This document shows, one piece after another, positions 26,039 through 34,313 of a DNA stretch of 64,000 nucleotides. The notes under the pieces were generated by a model. It was given only the letters and a program-made list of their open reading frames with translations. It made no database searches and was not told the origin of the DNA. Every line of letters begins with the position of its first letter. Position 1 is the stretch's first letter. Made by a program: the position numbers and the translations under genes. The DNA comes from Fibrobacterota bacterium (GTDB lineage: Bacteria; Fibrobacterota; Fibrobacteria; UBA11236): NCBI GenBank assembly GCA_028287505.1, contig JAQBPN010000001.1, positions 62,001 to 126,000 of the forward strand, read 5' to 3'.

Positions 26039-27097
26039 CTAGATGAGCGCATACCGGATCGTCAGGGCATGGACCCAACTGAGGCCATACCAATACTGCA
26101 CCGCATAATCCAACCCGATTGCGTCGGCCTGGAACGTGAATCCGCTCGCAAGCTTGAGCGCATTGCCGCCCTGAAGCTCGCCCGGCCGCTGGTCGGTGGC
26201 CTTGAGGAAGTAGTAGCGGGTTTCCACCCAATCGAGGCGGCTGCCCGCGCGCAGGGTGAGACTGGGATTATATGCATACTCGATGCCGCCGGATAGGCGC
26301 GGCGTGTCATGCCAGGGCAATTCCAGGTCCACCGCCAGCTTGGCCTTGGGAAGATCCAAAGGGAAATAATACATGCCCCCCTTGAGGGAAACCGGCAGGA
26401 GCCCTCCCGTGCGGCCGTCAACGGTATGGGCCACCTCTTTCCGGCCCAGGTTCAGCAGCGCCAGGCCGAACCCCAGGTTGCGGACATTCGGTTGGTACTG
26501 CAGGCCCAAGTCCACGCCCCAGCCGAGGGCCAACTGGGACCCTTCATAGTCTCCCAGATATTCCGACAACCCCTTCAGCGTCGCTCCCAGGCGTAGATTG
26601 TCGTTGGCTTTCCTGGAAGCGGTGAAGGATGGGTTGAAGGATACCGGAATGTCTTTCTTGCCGGACGCGTTTCCCTGTTCGTCCAATTCTTCGATGCGGC
26701 CGTAATTGATATAGGCGGCGGAGAAGGCGTAGGAAATCCCCCCCATTCCGGGATATCCGTACGTTACATTTCCGGAGGATACCCCCAGAAAGTGATACCG
26801 CATGGTGCCGGACACCGAGCGGACCTGTTCCGACCTGGAAACGCCGGCCGGGTTGTATCCCACGGCGTCCAGTCCCTGGGCCAGGCTCGTATAGGCCCCC
26901 GCCAAGCCGGCAGGTCGGGCGAAGATCAAAGTCTCCAAGTATTGGAACTCAGCGGTGCCGGCCCGATCGGAATAATCCTGGGCGGAAACCGTAGTGAATA
27001 CGCAAAGGGTGGATAGGATGGCCAAGCGGGCGATGAGCTGCGGCAATCGGCGCTGTAAGCTTGATTTCCGGGCTAAAATCACGGGGACAAGGTACAT
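26039..27097 (-). CDS. PorV/PorQ-like outer-membrane beta-barrel protein
   Basis: This 352-residue protein has a signal peptide ending near VFTTVSAQ, followed by the family's N-terminal signature: FLQ-like strands and RPAGLAGAYTSLAQGLDAVGYNPAGVSR (positions about 60-90), where the A-x-x-YNPAG motif is typical of PorV/PorQ/UPF0164 and FadL-like barrels. The remainder alternates amphipathic strands and ends in an aromatic strand (VHALTIRYALI). PorV-type proteins shuttle type IX secretion substrates in FCB bacteria, which fits the C-terminal domains seen on secreted enzymes nearby. Here it heads the exopolysaccharide operon, so a role in polymer export is an alternative. The ATG lacks a clear ribosome site. 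Confidence 0.78.
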   Translation of the reverse strand: MYLVPVILARKSSLQRRLPQLIARLAILSTLCVFTTVSAQDYSDRAGTAEFQYLETLIFARPAGLAGAYTSLAQGLDAVGYNPAGVSRSEQVRSVSGTMRYHFLGVSSGNVTYGYPGMGGISYAFSAAYINYGRIEELDEQGNASGKKDIPVSFNPSFTASRKANDNLRLGATLKGLSEYLGDYEGSQLALGWGVDLGLQYQPNVRNLGFGLALLNLGRKEVAHTVDGRTGGLLPVSLKGGMYYFPLDLPKAKLAVDLELPWHDTPRLSGGIEYAYNPSLTLRAGSRLDWVETRYYFLKATDQRPGELQGGNALKLASGFTFQADAIGLDYAVQYWYGLSWVHALTIRYALI

Positions 27098-27183
27098 AAT
27101 GAGGAAAGAAAAACAATCACGCGGGCTCGTAATTACCGCTCAAAAGCTTGCAAGCCAGGGGGTGGGGAGCTATCTTTGCCACT

Positions 27184-27207
27184 CCCTTGGGAGTAAAAAC
27201 CCAAGGG
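27184..27207. other. Perfect hairpin just upstream of tRNA-Lys
   Basis: CCCTTGGG (27184-27191) and CCCAAGGG (27200-27207) form a perfect eight-base stem around an AGTAAAAA loop, ending seven bases before the mature tRNA. It would be in the 5' leader of the precursor tRNA if transcription starts upstream, or it could block transcription entering from the left. No T run follows. Confidence 0.45.
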
Positions 27208-27213
27208 GAGCCC

Positions 27214-27286
27214 GAGCTAGTAGCTCAGTTGGTAGAGCAGCGCCCTTTTAAGGCGTGGGTCGTAGGTTCAAATCCTACCTGGCTCA
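27214..27286 (+). tRNA. tRNA-Lys (anticodon TTT)
   Basis: All four arms fold. The acceptor GAGCTAG pairs with CTGGCTC (one G-T wobble), D arm GCTC/GAGC closes AGTTGGTA, anticodon stem GCGCC/GGCGT closes CTTTTAA with anticodon TTT at 27247-27249, and T arm GTAGG/CCTAC closes TTCAAAT. Discriminator base A is at 27286. The 3' CCA is not encoded. A strong intrinsic terminator begins eight bases downstream, so the gene appears to be transcribed alone. Confidence 0.97.
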
Positions 27287-27294
27287 GATTTTCG

Positions 27295-27342
27295 GCCCCC
27301 GGGACCCCGCCCAAAAGGTGGAGGACCCGGGGGCTTTTTTTT
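27295..27342 (+). terminator. Intrinsic terminator after tRNA-Lys
   Basis: GCCCCCGGG (27295-27303) pairs perfectly with CCCGGGGGC (27326-27334) and is followed by eight T residues (27335-27342), a textbook rho-independent terminator. Confidence 0.93.
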
Positions 27343-27483
27343 GTCGTGCCGGGATGGCCGCGCACTCTATCTTTGAAGAAACCCAAATTCACAAAAATAG
27401 TCAGGATTTTATCAAGCGATTTTTTAAACCTTCCATAAGCCATTACTAATTAAAGAGTTACCCTTGATATGACCAACTGGGAC

Positions 27484-27501
27484 AATTCACAAGAGTGAAT
27501 T
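27484..27501. promoter_or_regulatory. Palindrome site A upstream of the TIGR02147 gene
   Basis: AATTCAC-AAGA-GTGAATT is a palindrome with seven-base arms, 89 bp before the ATG at 27590. Its core TTCACAAGAGTGAA matches the exact repeated motif TTCACAGTTGTGAA at 11 of 14 positions (differences only in the centre). A GATTAT hexamer starts at 27549, about 57 bp downstream of the site centre. Binding by the TIGR02147 product (autoregulation) is an inference. Confidence 0.5.
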
Positions 27502-27589
27502 AAAAAGGGGCCTTCAAGGTGTTTCCGGAAGCTAATTGCAACTACCAGGATTATTCTTGAGTTCTGCGACGGACCAACCGCAGAGGCAC

Positions 27590-28438
27590 ATGAAAAGCAT
27601 CATAGACAAGCTCTTCGAGTACGATAACTACCGTACCTTCCTGGAAGATTACTACGCCTTCATGAAAAAGAAGAAGGCCGCATTCACCCTGAAGTATTTC
27701 GCGAAAAAGGCCGGACTCAACTCGGCCAGTTTCTGCATGTACATCATCGACGGGCGGCGCAACCTTTCCTATCGCACCATCCCCCGCTTCATCCAGGCTT
27801 TGGAGCTGAAGGGCAAGAAGGCGGAGTACTTCGAGGCCCTGGTCCTGATGAATCAGAGCGTTACCTTGGAGGACAAAGAGCGGTACGCCAATGTCATCAC
27901 CAAGCTGCGCAAGACCACCAAGTATTACAGCCTCAAGAAACGTCAACACGCCTATTTCGAGGAGTGGTATTATCCTGTCATACGGGAGCTCGCCGCCTTC
28001 GCCGATTGGGGAGCGGACTACACGCGCTTGGGTAAATTGGTCCGTCCCTCGATCACGTCCGACAAGGCTAAAAAAGCGGTGGAGCTGCTGTTGGATATCG
28101 GTTTGTTGGTGAAAACGGATGACGACAGGTATTCGCAGGCCGAGGTGGCCATCGATGCGGAAGGCCTGCCCCAATTCCTGATCCGCAAGGCGCGCCGGGA
28201 CTTCCTGATGAAAGGCATAGAGGCATCGGAAACCATATCCCCCCAGGAGCGGCATGTTTCCTGTTCGACGGTGGCGTTGAGCATGGAGAACTTCCATCGC
28301 GCGTCCATGTTAATGAGCGAGTTCCACAAGGAACTCGCCGAAATGACCGAGTCCGACCAGGGCCAGGCCGCCAATATCGTATTCCAGTTCAATCTGGAAG
28401 CCTTTCCCCTCTCGAACAGCAACGGCGAGAAAATCTGA
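27590..28438 (+). CDS. TIGR02147/DUF4423 family protein, putative transcriptional regulator
   Basis: The 282-residue protein begins MKSIIDKLFEYDNYRTFLED and matches the family first noted as a large paralog set in Fibrobacter succinogenes. Residues about 32-70 (LKYFAKKAGLNSASFCMYII followed by a basic RR turn and TIPRFIQALEL) look like a Cro/CI-type helix-turn-helix. The rest is helical, including a winged-helix-like TSDKAKKAVELLLDIGLLVK segment. ATG 27590 has AGAGG upstream; the TTG start 18 codons earlier is less likely. One base separates its stop codon from the next gene's ATG, so it is translationally coupled to a surface lipoprotein. It is probably a DNA-binding regulator, but no function is established for the family that I can cite. 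Confidence 0.85.
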   Translation: MKSIIDKLFEYDNYRTFLEDYYAFMKKKKAAFTLKYFAKKAGLNSASFCMYIIDGRRNLSYRTIPRFIQALELKGKKAEYFEALVLMNQSVTLEDKERYANVITKLRKTTKYYSLKKRQHAYFEEWYYPVIRELAAFADWGADYTRLGKLVRPSITSDKAKKAVELLLDIGLLVKTDDDRYSQAEVAIDAEGLPQFLIRKARRDFLMKGIEASETISPQERHVSCSTVALSMENFHRASMLMSEFHKELAEMTESDQGQAANIVFQFNLEAFPLSNSNGEKI

Positions 28439-28439
28439 G

Positions 28440-30068
28440 ATGACGTTCCGGTCCTTTTCCATCCGCGCCCTGGCGATGACGGCGGGCTTGTCGCTGTTTG
28501 CGGGCTGTACCCGCCAGGATGACGGCAGCACCGCGGGCATCACCACCATCGGCAACACCATCGCCGGTACGGTGGTGGACGACAAGGGCACCCTGGTAGC
28601 GAATGCGGAAGTGCGCCTGATCAAGCCGGATTACAATCCCGCCAACGACGCCGCGGAAACCGGATACACCGTGGTGCGCACGGACGCCAATGGCCAATAC
28701 CAGTTCACCAAGATCGAACCGGGCACGTATAACGTGGAAATCGCGAAGGAAGACCAGGCCGCATTCATCCGGGGCCTCGTTCTCACCAAGGATCGTCCCG
28801 AAGACACCGTCGCGCTGGCGGCGCTCTACAAGCCCGGGGCCATCACCATCGTCTTCGGCCGTTCCGGAGCCAAGCTGGGCGGGCACTTTTTCATGCCGGG
28901 CACCACGCGCCATCGCCGCATCGACACCACCGCCCAGCGCATCGGGTCCCTGACCCTGCCTTACGTGGCCGCGGGTCATTACACCTCCGTGCAGTACCAG
29001 GCCGCCGAGGATACCTTCGGGATCGAAGTGCTGGAACCCCGCGTGCTGGACGTGCTCCCGGAAGATACCCTGATCATGATCCCCAACACGGGCTGGGCCA
29101 TCGTACGCAAGGTGACCCTGAACACTTCGGCCACCGGCGCGAATGTGGCGGGCGACAACTACGACTTCCCTGTGCTGGTCCGCCTGACCGCTCCCGGCTT
29201 CGACTTCTCCAAAGTGCGCAAAGACGGCGCGGACATCCGCTTCGCCAAGGCCAACGGCGCCCTCCTGCCCTACTACATCAGCCGCTACGACAGCGCCTCC
29301 GGTGAAGCCGAAGCCTGGGTCAAGCTGGATACGGTCTACGGAGCCACCCGCACGCAATCCTTCTACATCCTGGCCGGCAACGCGGACTCCGCGGCCGCTT
29401 CGGACGTCAAGAACGTATTCCCTTCGGCCACCGGATACGCGGGACTCTGGCACTTCGACAACGCGGACAATCTGGCGGACGCGGTGGGCGGCAACGACGC
29501 CATCAACCACGGGGCCGAAAGCGTGGACGGCATCATCGGGAAAGCCATCCGCTTCCGCGGGTCCGCATGGGTGGACATTCCCGCCAAGGCCTTCGCGGGC
29601 ATCAGCCGGAAGATCTCCATCTCCTTCTGGCAGAAAAGCGGCGATACCCTCCAGGCCCAGCCGGGCGACATTTTCGGGGGCCAGGACGCCGCCGGAGCCG
29701 TCGTATTGCGCATGCACGATCCTTTCGGCGATACCACGGTTTACTGGGCCGCGGGCGGAACGGACCGGGTTGAGAAAAAAACGGATGCGGATGCGGAAAA
29801 CCGCTCGCGCTGGAACTTCTGGTCTTTGACCAAGGACGCCGACAAGGGAGAGATGAAGATCTACCTGAACGGCAAGGTCTGGCAGATAGCCACCGGCAAG
29901 ACCGCCTCCATCGGATTGATCCAGTCCTTTGTCCTGAGCTTCGCCGGAACGGATTCCTACGCCATCGACGAGTTCCGCCTGAGCCGGGCTGCGGGCTCCG
30001 ACGACCGGGTCAAGTTGAGCTACGAGACCCAGAAGGCCGGGACTACGGCCGTAATCATCGGCAAGTAA
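28440..30068 (+). CDS. Lipoprotein with DUF2341 and LamG-like domains
   Basis: A 542-residue lipoprotein with lipobox FAGC (Cys23). An SdrD/carboxypeptidase-regulatory-like Ig domain follows (about residues 40-115, with NTIAGTVVDDKGTLVANAEV and TDANGQYQFTKIEPGTYNVE). Next is a DUF2341 domain (about 225-325, VRLTAPGFDFSKVRKDGADI and QSFYILAGN), then a LamG/concanavalin-like lectin domain (about 340-530, GLWHFDNADNLADAVGGNDA to DEFRLSRAAGSDDRVKLSYE). DUF2341-LamG proteins are thought to bind glycans at the cell surface. It is co-translated with the TIGR02147 gene, which suggests a sensor-regulator or regulator-target pair. Confidence 0.85.
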   Translation: MTFRSFSIRALAMTAGLSLFAGCTRQDDGSTAGITTIGNTIAGTVVDDKGTLVANAEVRLIKPDYNPANDAAETGYTVVRTDANGQYQFTKIEPGTYNVEIAKEDQAAFIRGLVLTKDRPEDTVALAALYKPGAITIVFGRSGAKLGGHFFMPGTTRHRRIDTTAQRIGSLTLPYVAAGHYTSVQYQAAEDTFGIEVLEPRVLDVLPEDTLIMIPNTGWAIVRKVTLNTSATGANVAGDNYDFPVLVRLTAPGFDFSKVRKDGADIRFAKANGALLPYYISRYDSASGEAEAWVKLDTVYGATRTQSFYILAGNADSAAASDVKNVFPSATGYAGLWHFDNADNLADAVGGNDAINHGAESVDGIIGKAIRFRGSAWVDIPAKAFAGISRKISISFWQKSGDTLQAQPGDIFGGQDAAGAVVLRMHDPFGDTTVYWAAGGTDRVEKKTDADAENRSRWNFWSLTKDADKGEMKIYLNGKVWQIATGKTASIGLIQSFVLSFAGTDSYAIDEFRLSRAAGSDDRVKLSYETQKAGTTAVIIGK

Positions 30069-30462
30069 ACCGCCCCGCCCACGGCCCTTTCCAGGGCCGG
30101 GCAATAATTATTCACAGTTGTGAATTCCCTGCTTTGGGCGAAACTTGAGCTTTTAAAAGCCTGAATCCCCTGATAACCAAGCGGTTTGGAAGGTTTCCTT
30201 GATTTTTTCAAGTGAACCAGGACCCCAAACCCGGGAAAACCCATACCCTGGGAAAAGGACTGTGCCTTGGATTTCGTCCCTGGCGCATAGGCGGAAAACT
30301 ATTATAAACGCCGTATTCCCGAGGCATTGAGGCAAATCCGGGCGGGTCGCGAGGTTGGATCGCAGACCGTCAGCCTGGATGGAGACTTGGTCCCGGGTGA
30401 CATTCTTGGGTGGGGCTGCAATCGGTGGGATTCAGCGATTTTCATTTTTCCGGGAGGCGCAT
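30069..30462 (+). other. 394-bp gap upstream of the GH39 gene
   Basis: The gap holds a short hairpin (GGCCCT/AGGGCC, 30083-30098), the exact palindrome site B (30111-30124), a TGATAACC stretch at 30171 that could be a weak -10, a CTATTATAAAC box near 30299-30309 that is a better -10 candidate, and the ribosome site GGGAGG at 30452. An in-frame ATG at 30355 exists, but the segment it adds does not look like protein. No gene is supported here. Confidence 0.5.
30111..30124. promoter_or_regulatory. Palindrome site B (TTCACA-GT-TGTGAA)
   Basis: One of three exact copies in the window; with the flanking A and T it has seven-base arms. It lies 42 bp after the lipoprotein stop codon and 339 bp before the GH39 start. 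An AT-rich stretch (AATAATTA) precedes it on the plus strand, as at sites C and D. Confidence 0.55.
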
Positions 30463-32361
30463 TTGGGACGCACGTTGTCGGCCGTTTATCTGATTCTCGC
30501 CTTTGGCACGAGCCTGGTTTCCGCGGCGACGCCCTATAACATCGTGGTGGATGCGAACAAGGGGACTTCGGCCCTCAATCGGTTCTGGGAAAACTGCATC
30601 GGCTCCGACCATTTCTATACGGTGCTGCATACCGGATACGGCGGCAACGCCAAATCCGCATACGCCCTGGCCAAGACGGAATTGGGAATCAAGTCCGTAC
30701 GCGCCCACGGGATGCTGAACGACGACGTAGGCATCTACAAAGAGGACGGCTCGGGAAATCCGGTCTACAACTGGAAGAACTACGATTCCATCGCCGACTA
30801 TATCGTATCCCTGGGATGGAAGCCCATCATCGAGCTCAGCTTCATGCCCAAGGCCCTGGCTTCCGGAACCACCACCACCTGCTGGTACAATGGCGTTCCC
30901 GGCAACGTGACCCCGCCCAAGGACTATACCAAGTGGAAGAACCTGGTCACGGAGATCATCAAACACAGTGAAGCCCGGTTCGGAGCCGCGGAAGTCCAGG
31001 CCTGGCGCTGGGAGGTCTGGAATGAGCCCGATATCAAGCCGCAGTTCTTCACCGGATCCGAGGACGACTATTTCAAGATGTACGACTATGCGTCCGAAGG
31101 AGCCGTCGCGGCCGACTCCAACGTCAAAATCGGCGGGCCCGCCACCGCCATCTCGGACACCGCGGGGCTGCTGAAGCGGTTCCTGAACCATTGTATGACG
31201 ACCAACCTGGCCAACCCCGCCAAGCACAGCACCAAGGTCGACTTCATCTCCTGGCACCAATACCCCTGGAACGAAGGGGATCAGAACCCCACCGCCTTCG
31301 CCCCGCGCAATCGCGGCATCGTGCAGTTCCTGAAGCGCTATCCGACCCTGAAACTGGAAAATCTCCAGACCGAGTGGAACGCCAGCGCCAGGTACAACTA
31401 CTTCGACGACGAAGCCAACGCATCCTTCGTGGTGAAATCCGTGCATTCGCTTTTCCCGGAAATGAACCAGGGCACTCCGCCTCCCGACGTATTCAGCTTC
31501 TGGGTGGTCTCGGACATCTTCGAGGAAGGCAATCTCAGTTCCACCTCCGCTTTCGCCGGCGCCATGGGCATGATCCTGCGCCAGCGGGACGCCAAGAAGC
31601 CGTCCTACAACGCCTTCAAGATGCTGCACATGCTGGGCGATTCCAGCCTGACCCTCACGGGCGGCACCACCAACGACAAAGGCCTCAACGGATTGGCCAC
31701 CATCAGCAAGGACAAGACCAAAATCCAGGTCCTGATCTACGATCATACCTACGGGTCGGGCGCAAATCCCACCTTCGCGACCGTCAACGATTCCGTGCAC
31801 CTGCAGATCAAGAACCTGCCGTTCCCTCCCGGCAGAATCAAGGTCGAGCGCTACGGCGTGGACAAGAACCACAGCAACTCCTTCACCACCTGGGTGGCCC
31901 AGGGCCGCCCGGCCAAGCCGAGCGAAGCGCAGTGGGACCAGTTGGCCGCCGACGGCGCCTTGAAACTGCTGGATAGCGCCACTACCGTGCCCCTCACCGG
32001 CACCACCTTTTCCAAGGACTATCCGCAAGCCCAGCCAGGCGTCTCCCTGTTGGTCCTGACGGGCGAGACTCCCGTCGGGATCGCAACGCCACCTTCCGGA
32101 AAGACCGGCAACCTGGGACTGCAAGGTTCCGTGATCGGCAATGCTCTGACGGTAGGCTATACGCTGCCCAAAGACATGTCCGTGACGCTGACCCTGGTGG
32201 ACCGCCTTGGCAAGGTGGTTTCCCGGATCGAGACCGGCGGCATGCAGCGCGCCGGCGGACACCGCGTCAGCCTCGCATCGCCGTCGCCCGGCGCCTATTT
32301 CTGTATCCTGCAGTCCGGCGGAACCGTGGTGGAAACCGCGGCCGTTTCGGTTTTGCGTTAA
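30463..32361 (+). CDS. Secreted GH39-like glycoside hydrolase (beta-xylosidase type)
   Basis: This 632-residue enzyme has a signal peptide (about LGRTLSAVYLILAFGTSLVSA), a GH39 TIM barrel and a C-terminal beta domain. Catalytic residues are readable: acid/base Glu188 in RWEVWNEPDI and nucleophile Glu304 in LQTEWNAS. Early motifs FWENCIGSDHFYTVLHTGYG and KSVRAHGML are also GH39-like. It probably removes xylose or similar sugars from hemicellulose. The start is TTG 30463, with GGGAGG five bases upstream and the signal peptide beginning there. The last 70 residues (LVDRLGKVVSRIETGG and SPGAYFCILQSGG) resemble a type IX-like sorting domain. The GH5 gene follows directly. Confidence 0.83.
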   Translation: MGRTLSAVYLILAFGTSLVSAATPYNIVVDANKGTSALNRFWENCIGSDHFYTVLHTGYGGNAKSAYALAKTELGIKSVRAHGMLNDDVGIYKEDGSGNPVYNWKNYDSIADYIVSLGWKPIIELSFMPKALASGTTTTCWYNGVPGNVTPPKDYTKWKNLVTEIIKHSEARFGAAEVQAWRWEVWNEPDIKPQFFTGSEDDYFKMYDYASEGAVAADSNVKIGGPATAISDTAGLLKRFLNHCMTTNLANPAKHSTKVDFISWHQYPWNEGDQNPTAFAPRNRGIVQFLKRYPTLKLENLQTEWNASARYNYFDDEANASFVVKSVHSLFPEMNQGTPPPDVFSFWVVSDIFEEGNLSSTSAFAGAMGMILRQRDAKKPSYNAFKMLHMLGDSSLTLTGGTTNDKGLNGLATISKDKTKIQVLIYDHTYGSGANPTFATVNDSVHLQIKNLPFPPGRIKVERYGVDKNHSNSFTTWVAQGRPAKPSEAQWDQLAADGALKLLDSATTVPLTGTTFSKDYPQAQPGVSLLVLTGETPVGIATPPSGKTGNLGLQGSVIGNALTVGYTLPKDMSVTLTLVDRLGKVVSRIETGGMQRAGGHRVSLASPSPGAYFCILQSGGTVVETAAVSVLR

Positions 32362-32362
32362 G

Positions 32363-32395
32363 ATGAACATCGATAGCACGGGGATACTCGCTTGA
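32363..32395 (+). other. Ten-codon mini-ORF overlapping the GH5 start
   Basis: ATG at 32363, one base after the GH39 stop codon, opens a ten-residue frame (MNIDSTGILA) whose TGA overlaps the TTG start of the GH5 gene (TTGA). It has no ribosome site of its own and could relay ribosomes from GH39 to GH5 by termination-reinitiation. It may also be chance. Confidence 0.25.
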
Positions 32396-33924
32396 AAAAA
32401 TCCGCAACCGCATTCGCCATTTCGGCATCCTTGGCCTGCATGGGCCTCTCCGCTTTGTGCGCGCCTTCGGCCTTTGCCCAGGCTTCCCGCCCCTTCCTCA
32501 AAACCGACGGGATATACATCCGCAACGGCAACGGGACCGGGGATACGGTCTGGCTTTACGGCGTGAACTTCGGCGGCCTGTTCGTCCATGAACCCTGGAT
32601 GTCGCCCCTGGCCGGCCCCACCACGGAATGGGATTCGCGCACCACCCTGGAAACCCGCTTCGGGAAACCGGCCGCGCAAAAGCTGCTGGCCACCTATTGG
32701 GATTCCTGGGCCACCGCCGTCGACTTCAAGAACATCGCCGCCGACGGCATGAACTGCGTGCGCATGCCCGTCTACTTCCTGGATTTCATGGACGACAACG
32801 GCAATTGGCGCATGGACAGCGTCACGAAGGCCATCGACTTCGCCCGCATCGACAAGCTGGTGAATGCGGCCACCGCCGCCGGAGTCTTTACCGTGCTCGA
32901 CCTGCACGGAGCGCCCGGATCCCAGAACGGCAACCAGCATTCCGGCAAGACTACCGGCGCCAACCTGTACACCACCCCGCGCTACCAGGATATGCTGATC
33001 AAGTTCTGGACCGGCATGGCGGACCATTTCAAAGACAATCCCGCCATCGCCGGATATGATTTGCTGAACGAGCCCTCCTCCACTTTTCCCGGGGCCATGG
33101 GCCAGAACGTGGTGGACCTGTACGACCGCAGCTACAAGGCCATCCGCACCCTGGACAGCAACCATATCGTCTTCATGGAAGCCATCTGGGCCTGGAACCT
33201 GCTCCCCGATCCCAAGACCAAGGGCTGGTCCAACGTATCCTACAGCCTGCATTACTATCAGTGGACCAACAATTCCGATTTCAACACCATGAAGACTTTT
33301 TTCGACGGGAAGATCAGCGACGCCAAGACCTGGTCGGTGAAATACCAGGTGCCCCACTTCGCGGGGGAGTTCACCCTCTTCGGCAACCCCCAGGTGTGGG
33401 ATTACGGCATGACCGCCATAGTGAAGGAAAATTGGAACTGGACCTTCTGGAGCTACAAGGTGACCGGGACCAATTCGAGCTGGGGCCTGTACACGGCCAA
33501 GAATCCCGGACCCAATACTCCCAATGTGAACACGGACACCTACGACCAGATCCTCCAGAAGTGGGGCCATTGGGACACCCCCACCTACTTCACGCGCAAC
33601 GCCATGGTGGGCGATGCGGTGAAGAAAGCGGCGCTGCTGCGTCCGGTGGTGCGCCCTACCCTCACCCCTACCTCGGTTGCCGGGCGGGGTAAAGAGCAAG
33701 GCCTCGCCCTGAGGCTTTCCGGCCGCGCGCTGGCAATCTCGCTTCCCCAGGCAGGTACCTGGCGCGTGACCCTGCGGAACCTCCGCGGCAAGGCCGTTCG
33801 CAGTTTGCGCGCGGAAGGAAAGTCCTTTTCGATGCCCGCGGAGGGATTGGAGAACGGCGTCTACGGAGTGACCGTCGATGGCGCGGACCAGTCCTATTCG
33901 GGCCGTATCGTCATCGAGCGTTGA
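32392..33924 (+). CDS. Secreted GH5 endoglucanase-like enzyme
   Basis: A 510-residue secreted glycoside hydrolase with signal peptide (to about SAFAQA), a GH5 catalytic barrel and a short C-terminal beta domain. The acid/base is Glu227 in GYDLLNEPSS and the nucleophile Glu326 in FAGEFTLFG; NIAADGMNCVRMPVYFLDFM and TVLDLHGAPGSQNG match conserved GH5 strands. It likely cuts cellulose or another beta-glucan. TTG 32392 is the only start that keeps the whole signal peptide. The C-terminus (VTLRNLRGKAVRSLRAEGK to IVIER) resembles the tail domain of the upstream GH39 enzyme, suggesting a shared export route. Confidence 0.87.
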   Translation: MKKSATAFAISASLACMGLSALCAPSAFAQASRPFLKTDGIYIRNGNGTGDTVWLYGVNFGGLFVHEPWMSPLAGPTTEWDSRTTLETRFGKPAAQKLLATYWDSWATAVDFKNIAADGMNCVRMPVYFLDFMDDNGNWRMDSVTKAIDFARIDKLVNAATAAGVFTVLDLHGAPGSQNGNQHSGKTTGANLYTTPRYQDMLIKFWTGMADHFKDNPAIAGYDLLNEPSSTFPGAMGQNVVDLYDRSYKAIRTLDSNHIVFMEAIWAWNLLPDPKTKGWSNVSYSLHYYQWTNNSDFNTMKTFFDGKISDAKTWSVKYQVPHFAGEFTLFGNPQVWDYGMTAIVKENWNWTFWSYKVTGTNSSWGLYTAKNPGPNTPNVNTDTYDQILQKWGHWDTPTYFTRNAMVGDAVKKAALLRPVVRPTLTPTSVAGRGKEQGLALRLSGRALAISLPQAGTWRVTLRNLRGKAVRSLRAEGKSFSMPAEGLENGVYGVTVDGADQSYSGRIVIER

Positions 33925-33950
33925 GAGCTTCCTGTTTTCCTTCCGTTGAT

Positions 33951-33976
33951 CAGGCATCCGCAGGCGTTGCGGCCTG
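33951..33976 (+). terminator. Hairpin after the GH5 gene, possible terminator
   Basis: CAGGC and CCGCA pair with TGCGG and GCCTG around a GGCGT loop, 27 bp after the GH5 stop codon. The stem is strong but no good T run follows. The remaining sequence up to 34240 shows no supported gene; a 105-codon minus-strand frame there is rejected. Confidence 0.4.
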
Positions 33977-34240
33977 ACGGGCCTTTGCGATCGGCGTTAC
34001 CGTTCCTCCCCAAGGCCATGGGGTTGAAGAGATTCGCGTACCGCGCCGCACATGAAAAAGTGTCTCCCATCAGATTGACGATCAACCTTCCCGGCGGGTA
34101 GCCCGATATCCTGGTATACAGGATCAAATGGACGGCATACAATGCCTGGTTTTGGCAGGCACACGGACAATCCTGGAAATACACAGGACAAAAAGCCACG
34201 CAGGCATCCATGGCCTGGAGGCGAGGGTGGCGGACGGTCC

Positions 34241-34272
34241 AAAGAAAAAGCCGCCCCGGGCGGGACGGCTTT
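34241..34272 (-). terminator. Intrinsic terminator of the sugar dehydrogenase gene
   Basis: AAAGCCG (34247-34253) and CGGCTTT (34266-34272) enclose a GC-rich loop. Read on the minus strand, the stem runs into TTTTTCTTT, 42 bp after the stop codon at 34314. Confidence 0.75.
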
Positions 34273-34313
34273 GCAATAAAACCGGATTCGGGTCGGAGCC
34301 CGAACCGATAGGC

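Noticed and set aside
27148-27438. Open frames across the tRNA-Lys and its terminator
   Set aside because: They only translate the tRNA and terminator sequence.
28389-30104. A 571-codon minus-strand frame opposite the DUF2341 lipoprotein
   Set aside because: Low-complexity antisense composition; the plus frame has a lipobox and recognisable domains.
30111-30124. Reading the same palindromes as transcription terminators
   Set aside because: The possible RNA stem is only five or six base pairs with a tiny loop, and no T run follows at any copy.
30442-33957. A 1171-codon open frame on the minus strand opposite the GH39 and GH5 genes
   Set aside because: It is rich in Gly, His, Val, Ala and Arg in the way antisense frames of GC-rich genes are, has no motif, and the plus-strand frames hold signal peptides and complete catalytic motifs.
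33894-34211. A 105-codon minus-strand frame after the GH5 gene
   Set aside because: It overlaps the end of GH5, lacks a ribosome site and has an irregular Cys/Arg-rich composition without motifs.
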